Shown here piece after piece: positions 6,656 through 10,435 of a DNA stretch of 10,435 bases (the first letter of the stretch is position 1; every line of letters starts with the position of its first letter). The notes beneath the pieces were generated by a model. That model worked only from the letters and a program-made list of their open reading frames with translations, ran no database searches and was not told the origin of the DNA. Where the stretch lies: positions 1 to 10,435 of the forward strand of contig CAKQTE010000119.1 of NCBI GenBank assembly GCA_934276485.1, read 5' to 3'. The position numbers were made by a program, and so were the translations under genes. Origin of the DNA: an uncultured Spirochaetales bacterium (GTDB taxonomy: Bacteria > Spirochaetota > Spirochaetia > Sphaerochaetales > Sphaerochaetaceae).

Positions 6656-7612
6656 TTAGAAAACAGCGTCTGGATTATAGAATTCCTTAACGTTGCTTGC
6701 ATCAATCTTTGCACTCTCAAGCATTAGATTGTCATTGCACTTGCCTGTTGTTAGGTAATCCATTGCGATATCAAGAGCATACTGGATCTCAACAATCTTT
6801 CTAACTGTGCCATATAGCTCGCCAGCCATGATTGATTCTAGAGCATCTTTCTGTCCATCAACACCAACTACTGTAACACCAGTCTTACCAGCATCTTTTA
6901 GAACCTTACATACGCCAAGTGCCATTTCATCATTGTGGCAGAATACACCTGTGATGTCTGGGTTAGCCTGTAGAATGCTCTCAAATACGTCAACTGCCTG
7001 TACTCTCTGGAAGCTTGCTGGAAGGTCTGCTACAATCTGGATTTCAGGATATTTAACGATATCTTCCATGAATCCCTGCTGTCTTGCGATTGTTACTGCT
7101 CCTCCTGGAGTTCCTTCGAGAATAGCAATCTTTCCCTTTGTACCCATACCTTCAACAAGAAGTTCTACACCTGTCTTTCCTGCTTGGATATCATCGTTGA
7201 TAATCTGAGATACCTGTACACTTGGATCTGTTAGAGTTCTATCGAATGCAATTACTGGAATTCCAGCGTCTTTTGCTTGCTGTAGTACACCTACTAGAGT
7301 AGGAGACTGATGAGCTGCAACAAGAATTATATCAACTTTCTTTGCAATCAAATCTTCAAGATCTGCAATCTGCTTATCAGCCTTAAGCTGTCCATCTGTA
7401 ACAATTACTTCTACATTTGGATTGTCTTTTAGCCATTCATCAATAAGAACGTTTGCTGCTTTTCTGATAGGGTGTGTCATTGTTGGCTGTGAGATACCAA
7501 TAACCCACTTGTTTTCAGGTGTTCCTTTTGCTGCCTTTTCTCCTGATCCCTGTGCGAAAACAGCTGATACTGTTAGCAATAAAACTAATGCGAGTACGAG
7601 TAGTTTCTTCAT
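6656..7612 (-). CDS. Sugar ABC transporter periplasmic substrate-binding protein (RbsB-like, Peripla_BP_4)
   Basis: A 318-residue secreted sugar receptor that delivers ligand to the membrane permease. Residues 1-20 form a signal peptide (KK, long Leu/Val core, VFA cleavage, then QGSGEKAAKG). No lipobox cysteine is present at the cleavage site. The mature part is a two-lobed type I binding fold. Ligand-site positions shared with RbsB are D124-R125 (AFDRTL), R177 (ARQQGF), N227 (CHNDEMALG) and D252 (GVDGQ). The first binding loop reads SQPTMTHPIR, lacking the NPFF stacking pair of ribose and allose receptors. VTDGQLKADKQI resembles the YtfQ/ChvE branch. The sugar is thus unclear. The ATG has GGAG nine bases upstream, 35 bases after the permease gene. 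Confidence 0.9.
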   Translation of the reverse strand: MKKLLVLALVLLLTVSAVFAQGSGEKAAKGTPENKWVIGISQPTMTHPIRKAANVLIDEWLKDNPNVEVIVTDGQLKADKQIADLEDLIAKKVDIILVAAHQSPTLVGVLQQAKDAGIPVIAFDRTLTDPSVQVSQIINDDIQAGKTGVELLVEGMGTKGKIAILEGTPGGAVTIARQQGFMEDIVKYPEIQIVADLPASFQRVQAVDVFESILQANPDITGVFCHNDEMALGVCKVLKDAGKTGVTVVGVDGQKDALESIMAGELYGTVRKIVEIQYALDIAMDYLTTGKCNDNLMLESAKIDASNVKEFYNPDAVF

Positions 7613-7647
7613 TTATTTTTTCTCCTTTTTTATGCCATTTATGGCTT

Positions 7648-8628
7648 TTATGCTCTTCTTCTTGAACTTGAAATAATTACTGCTGTAAGAATAATTATTC
7701 CCTGTATAACCTGTTGGATTTGATATGGTGCACCTAAGAGGTTCATTGTGTTGTTGATAATCTGAATGATGAAGATACCGATGATTGTATAAAGGATACT
7801 TCCTCTACCACCACTCATCTTTGTTCCACCAACTACTACAGCAGCTACAACAAACATTCCTAGAGCAGTTCCTGCATTAGGGTCTCCGCATAGAGATCTT
7901 GAATACATGAAGATACCAGCTAAAGCAGCACATGTTCCTGAGATTGTATATGCCATGATTCTTACCATGTTTACATTGATTCCTGAGATGTAACATACTT
8001 CTTCGCTTCCGCCTAATGCGAAAATATATCTTCCAAGCTTTGTTTTCTTTGATAGAAAATAGAATAGAATATAGAAACAGATCAATATGATGAACATGAT
8101 TGGGATTCCACATAGCTTACTTGTAGCTAAGTTCTTGAATATCAAATATTTATTCATCAATAATGTACCATCTACGATTACTGTTCTACTGTCAGAAAAG
8201 AGTAGGGCAAGACCAAAACAAACAACCTGCATTCCCATTGTTACAACAAAGGATTCAATCTTCCAGATGCTTAGGATTGTTCCATTACAGAATCCAATGA
8301 ATGCGCCGGAAAGAAGAACAACTAGAACAATTGCCCAAATTGGCCATTCGTGTTGCATAAGAACAGCTGTTAAAACAGTTGTCATTGAAATGTTACCAAT
8401 AATGGAAAGGTCGATGTTTCCTGTTAGAATAACGACAGTCATTCCTAAGGACGCAAATCCAAGAACTGTAACCTGTCTTAATAGATTTTGGATGTTTACT
8501 TTTGAAAGAGATGCGCCTCTTGTTGCAATTGCCGCAATAAGTACAATTACAATTAGACCAAGTAGTGTTCCATATTTTGAGATAGCTCTTCTAATATCTG
8601 TTTTTTGTGAAAGTAGTTTGTTGTTCAT
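7648..8628 (-). CDS. Sugar ABC transporter permease (RbsC-like, BPD_transp_2)
   Basis: A 326-residue inner-membrane channel subunit, working as a dimer with the ATPase and binding protein. A short basic cytoplasmic N-terminus (about 1-18) precedes 8-10 hydrophobic segments, including about 22-38, 58-70, 95-115, 128-145, 173-195, 225-245 and 275-320. Family blocks are LTGNIDLSI (68-76), the coupling-helix region GGSEEVCYISGINV, and VVVGGTKMSGGRGSI near the C-terminus. The C-terminus is basic (SSSRRRA). The ATG comes three bases after the ATPase stop, and AAGGA of its ribosome site lies inside the end of the ATPase gene, so the two are probably translationally coupled. Substrate specificity is not readable. 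Confidence 0.9.
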   Translation of the reverse strand: MNNKLLSQKTDIRRAISKYGTLLGLIVIVLIAAIATRGASLSKVNIQNLLRQVTVLGFASLGMTVVILTGNIDLSIIGNISMTTVLTAVLMQHEWPIWAIVLVVLLSGAFIGFCNGTILSIWKIESFVVTMGMQVVCFGLALLFSDSRTVIVDGTLLMNKYLIFKNLATSKLCGIPIMFIILICFYILFYFLSKKTKLGRYIFALGGSEEVCYISGINVNMVRIMAYTISGTCAALAGIFMYSRSLCGDPNAGTALGMFVVAAVVVGGTKMSGGRGSILYTIIGIFIIQIINNTMNLLGAPYQIQQVIQGIIILTAVIISSSRRRA

Positions 8629-8631
8629 TGT

Positions 8632-10110
8632 TTAATCCTTCATTGAATATTCTGCAATTGTAGATTCTGATATCTGATCTTCTGCAAGTTCTGCTTTAAT
8701 CTGACCATTACGCATTACATAGACTCTATTGCTTAATCCAATAATCTCTGTCATGTCAGAGCTTATGAGCATGATGGCAACTCCTTGTCTTGCGAGATCG
8801 TCGAGGATGTTATAGAACTCTTGCTTTGTTCCAACATCAATACCTTTTGTAGGTTCATCACAAATAAGAATTTTCGAATCTGTTAATAACCATTTTGCAA
8901 GAATTACCTTTTGTTGGTTTCCTCCTGATAAGTATTGAACTTCCTGCTCAGGGCTAGGGGTCTTGATATTAAGATCCTTAATTCCTTTTGCAATAGCTGC
9001 ATCTTCTTTTTTCTTACAGATAAATCCATATTTGCAATATGCAGAGAGGTTAGCAAAAGAAATGTTCATACCAACACTTTTTACCTGGATTGCACCAGTT
9101 TTCTTTCTGTCCTCAGTTACAAATGCAATTCCATGATTGATAGCATCTTTCGGTTTCTTGATTACAACTTCTTGTCCTTTTATAAAGATTCTTCCAGAGC
9201 TTTTCTTTCGGCATCCAAAGATTGATTCTGCAATTTCACTTCTTCCTGCGCCAACAAGACCAGCAAAGCCTACAATTTCTCCTTCTCTGATATAGAAGTT
9301 TGCGTTTTGCGCATGGTCGTTTGTAAGGTTTTCAACTCTAAGTGCAACTTTACCGATTTTTCTGTCTTTTGGTCTGAATACCTTTCCAATATCTCTACCA
9401 ATCATCAAAGAGACAATTTTATCAACATCTAATTCTGCAACACTCTTTGTATCTACATGGTGTCCATCCTTAAATACTGCGATATAGTCTCCAATGACAA
9501 ACATTTCCTTCAACTTGTGAGATACATATATGAATGTCTTGCCTTCTTTCTTTAGTCTATTAATCAGATCAAGTAGAACTTCAACCTCAGAGTCTGTAAT
9601 AGAGGAGGAAGGCTCATCAAGAATCATTAGCTTAGCATTTCTTGAATATGCTTTAGCAATCTCTACCATCTGAGATTGTGAGCTGGTTAGGTTAGCTACA
9701 ATATCTTTTGATTTAATTGTGAGTTGAAGCTTCTTAATAATTTCATCAGCATCAGCATACATCTTCTTGTAATCAACAAGACCATGTTTCATTGGAAATC
9801 TTCCAAAGAAGATATTTTCTGCTACTGTAAGATTTTCAAGTAGTTTGTGTTCTTGGTGAACAACGGAAATTCCTGCATTTAGAGAATCAATGGGAGTCTG
9901 GAAATTGCATTTCTTTCCATCAAACCAAATCTCTCCTTCTTCAGGGATATATATACCTGACAATACTTTTATCAAAGTAGATTTACCAGCACCGTTTTCA
10001 CCTGCTAAGCATAATACTTCCCCCTCATCGACTGATAAATTAATATCAACCAATGCTTTTACTCCAGGAAAGGATTTGGAAACATGCTTTACCTCAAGCA
10101 ATTTACCCAA
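8632..10110 (-). CDS. Sugar ABC transporter ATP-binding protein, two-domain (RbsA/MglA family)
   Basis: A 492-residue cytoplasmic ATPase with tandem ABC domains, first gene of the operon. Domain 1 has Walker A GENGAGKS (37-44, K43), signature LTSSQ (141-145) and Walker B LMILDE (161-166). Domain 2 has the degenerate Walker A GLVGAGRS (284-291), where Arg replaces the catalytic Lys, then LSGGNQQ (394-400) and ILICDEP (414-420). This asymmetry is normal for RbsA, MglA and XylG. The start is TTG at 10110-10108, chosen because AGGAGG (10116-10121) sits five bases upstream and the next codons, GKLLEVKHVSK, match the family N-terminus; no ATG fits. The substrate of the transporter is unknown: ribose, allose or another monosaccharide. 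Confidence 0.93.
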   Translation of the reverse strand: MGKLLEVKHVSKSFPGVKALVDINLSVDEGEVLCLAGENGAGKSTLIKVLSGIYIPEEGEIWFDGKKCNFQTPIDSLNAGISVVHQEHKLLENLTVAENIFFGRFPMKHGLVDYKKMYADADEIIKKLQLTIKSKDIVANLTSSQSQMVEIAKAYSRNAKLMILDEPSSSITDSEVEVLLDLINRLKKEGKTFIYVSHKLKEMFVIGDYIAVFKDGHHVDTKSVAELDVDKIVSLMIGRDIGKVFRPKDRKIGKVALRVENLTNDHAQNANFYIREGEIVGFAGLVGAGRSEIAESIFGCRKKSSGRIFIKGQEVVIKKPKDAINHGIAFVTEDRKKTGAIQVKSVGMNISFANLSAYCKYGFICKKKEDAAIAKGIKDLNIKTPSPEQEVQYLSGGNQQKVILAKWLLTDSKILICDEPTKGIDVGTKQEFYNILDDLARQGVAIMLISSDMTEIIGLSNRVYVMRNGQIKAELAEDQISESTIAEYSMKD

Positions 10111-10115
10111 AATGA

Positions 10116-10121
10116 TCCTCC
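10116..10121 (-). promoter_or_regulatory. Ribosome binding site that decides the TTG start of the ATPase gene
   Basis: AGGAGG on the minus strand lies five bases before TTG (10110-10108). No ATG or GTG exists at a suitable distance in frame, so a TTG start is favoured, which may limit expression of the ATPase. Confidence 0.7.
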
Positions 10122-10129
10122 TTTTTTTC

Positions 10130-10143
10130 TGTAAACGTTTACA
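10130..10143. promoter_or_regulatory. LacI-family operator (cre/RbsR-like perfect palindrome)
   Basis: TGTAAACGTTTACA is a perfect 14-base palindrome with the central CG and flanking T/A pattern recognised by LacI/GalR-family repressors. It also fits the CcpA cre consensus TGWAARCGYTWWCA. It lies nine bases upstream of the ribosome binding site and downstream of the likely promoter, where a bound repressor would block elongation. No regulator gene is in the window. A local sugar-responsive repressor (RbsR type) is more likely than CcpA if the host is a spirochaete. Confidence 0.8.
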
Positions 10144-10183
10144 TTTTTTTCATATAAACATCTACATCGATTTATACCTATAT

Positions 10184-10211
10184 TCTTTATACGAGTTTTT
10201 ACCGTTGTCAA
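10184..10211 (-). promoter_or_regulatory. Likely sigma-70 promoter of the sugar operon
   Basis: On the minus strand a perfect -35 TTGACA (10211-10206) is followed after 16 bases by TAAAGA (10189-10184), or after 14 by TATAAA (10191-10186). The -10 match is only moderate. Transcription would begin near 10175-10180, giving a leader of about 65 bases that contains the operator. Confidence 0.55.
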
Positions 10212-10234
10212 CTAAATAATTAGCTATTATTTAG
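10212..10234. repeat. Inverted repeat at the group II intron insertion site
   Basis: CTAAATAAT (10212-10220) and ATTATTTAG (10226-10234) are exact inverted copies around the loop TAGCT. The intron begins two bases further on. The stem is AT-rich and lacks a T-run, so it looks more like a stem-loop target or an old operator than a strong terminator. Confidence 0.65.
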
Positions 10235-10236
10235 GG

Positions 10237-10435
10237 GTGCGCCAGTTCGGTGTACATAATCTAACTCGGTGAGAGTCCGAGTCTGGTAAAGCCTAGCAAG
10301 CAACCGGTACATAGCCTTGGAGTCTAGCTCGTGAGGGCGGATTTAAGCGTAGGCAGTGGAGTGTGAGAGCTGCAATGCGAAAGCGTGAAGCGATTCAGCC
10401 CCGTAAGTAATATAGAGCGGAAGCCGATGTTCTCT
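10237..10435 (+). mobile_element. Group II intron, 5' end (class C-like), continuing beyond the window
   Basis: The 5' boundary GTGCGCC matches the group II GUGYG consensus. GGTGAGAGTCC (within 10268-10280), followed by a GC-rich array of short hairpins, closely resembles the start of domain I in bacterial class C introns such as that of Oceanobacillus iheyensis. No open frame is expected here, since the reverse transcriptase/maturase is encoded in domain IV further right, outside the window. The intron points away from the sugar operon and begins 26 bases upstream of that operon's -35 box. Class assignment is from memory of pattern, not alignment. Confidence 0.8.

Noticed and set aside
8087..8635. 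182-codon plus-strand open frame antisense to the permease gene.
   Set aside because: It is a mirror of a clear membrane-protein gene and shows no recognisable domain or ribosome binding site.
10237..10435. Structured GC-rich tail considered as a riboswitch or other leader RNA.
   Set aside because: The GTGCG boundary and the GGTGAGAGTCC block fit a group II intron better than any riboswitch class I know. No gene start follows in the window.
1..10435. Searched by eye for a CRISPR array, tRNA genes and a complete defence operon.
   Set aside because: No regularly spaced repeats or cloverleaf with CCA-type end were seen. Apart from the truncated helicase no defence gene is present.

Overview
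The window reads as a low-to-moderate GC bacterial chromosome segment. It carries a sugar-uptake and catabolism operon flanked on both sides by mobile DNA. The most telling taxonomic hint is the solute-binding protein. Its signal peptide ends in VFA and is followed by QGSGEKAAKG, a form I associate with spirochaetes of the Sphaerochaeta/Treponema type. This is inference from style, not a phylogenetic result.

Left part (1-3924). An insertion sequence of about 1.55 kb fills 1-1550. It has 18-bp perfect terminal inverted repeats at 1-18 and 1533-1550, and one DDE transposase on the minus strand (212-1342). Apparent insulation signals surround the transposase: an inward-facing terminator near each end, and a hairpin that would hide the transposase ribosome binding site only in read-through transcripts. 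Immediately right of the IS lies the C-terminal half of a very large DEAD/DEAH helicase with a DUF1998/MZB zinc domain, as found in anti-phage systems such as Druantia and DISARM. Its N-terminal ATPase half is absent. The helicase remnant runs directly into the C-terminal 60% of an AGE-family (N-acylglucosamine 2-epimerase) gene (3925-4629). Two beheaded genes thus lie head to tail, suggesting serial rearrangement.

Right part (4632-10211, minus strand). A six-gene operon reads leftward from a promoter near 10184-10211. A perfect 14-bp LacI-family operator (10130-10143) lies between that promoter and the first gene. Gene order is RbsA-like ATPase (TTG start), RbsC-like permease, RbsB-like binding protein, an intercistronic terminator/attenuator, DeoC aldolase, RPE/AlsE-type 3-epimerase, RpiB/LacAB-type isomerase, and a strong terminator (4632-4671). 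The transporter would import a sugar. After phosphorylation by a kinase not in this window, the isomerase, epimerase and aldolase would feed it into the pentose-phosphate pathway or glycolysis. The set resembles E. coli als/rbs systems with an added aldolase, but the actual sugar cannot be read from sequence. Unusual pocket residues in the binding protein and in the RpiB homologue argue against simple ribose use.

Right edge (10212-10435). The 5' end of a group II intron ribozyme begins at 10237 (GTGCG) on the plus strand. It lies two bases after a 9-bp-arm inverted repeat, the kind of site bacterial class C introns favour. The intron continues beyond the window.

No complete new defence system is visible. 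The helicase fragment is probably the relic of one whose remainder lay to the left. No tRNA, rRNA or CRISPR array was seen.
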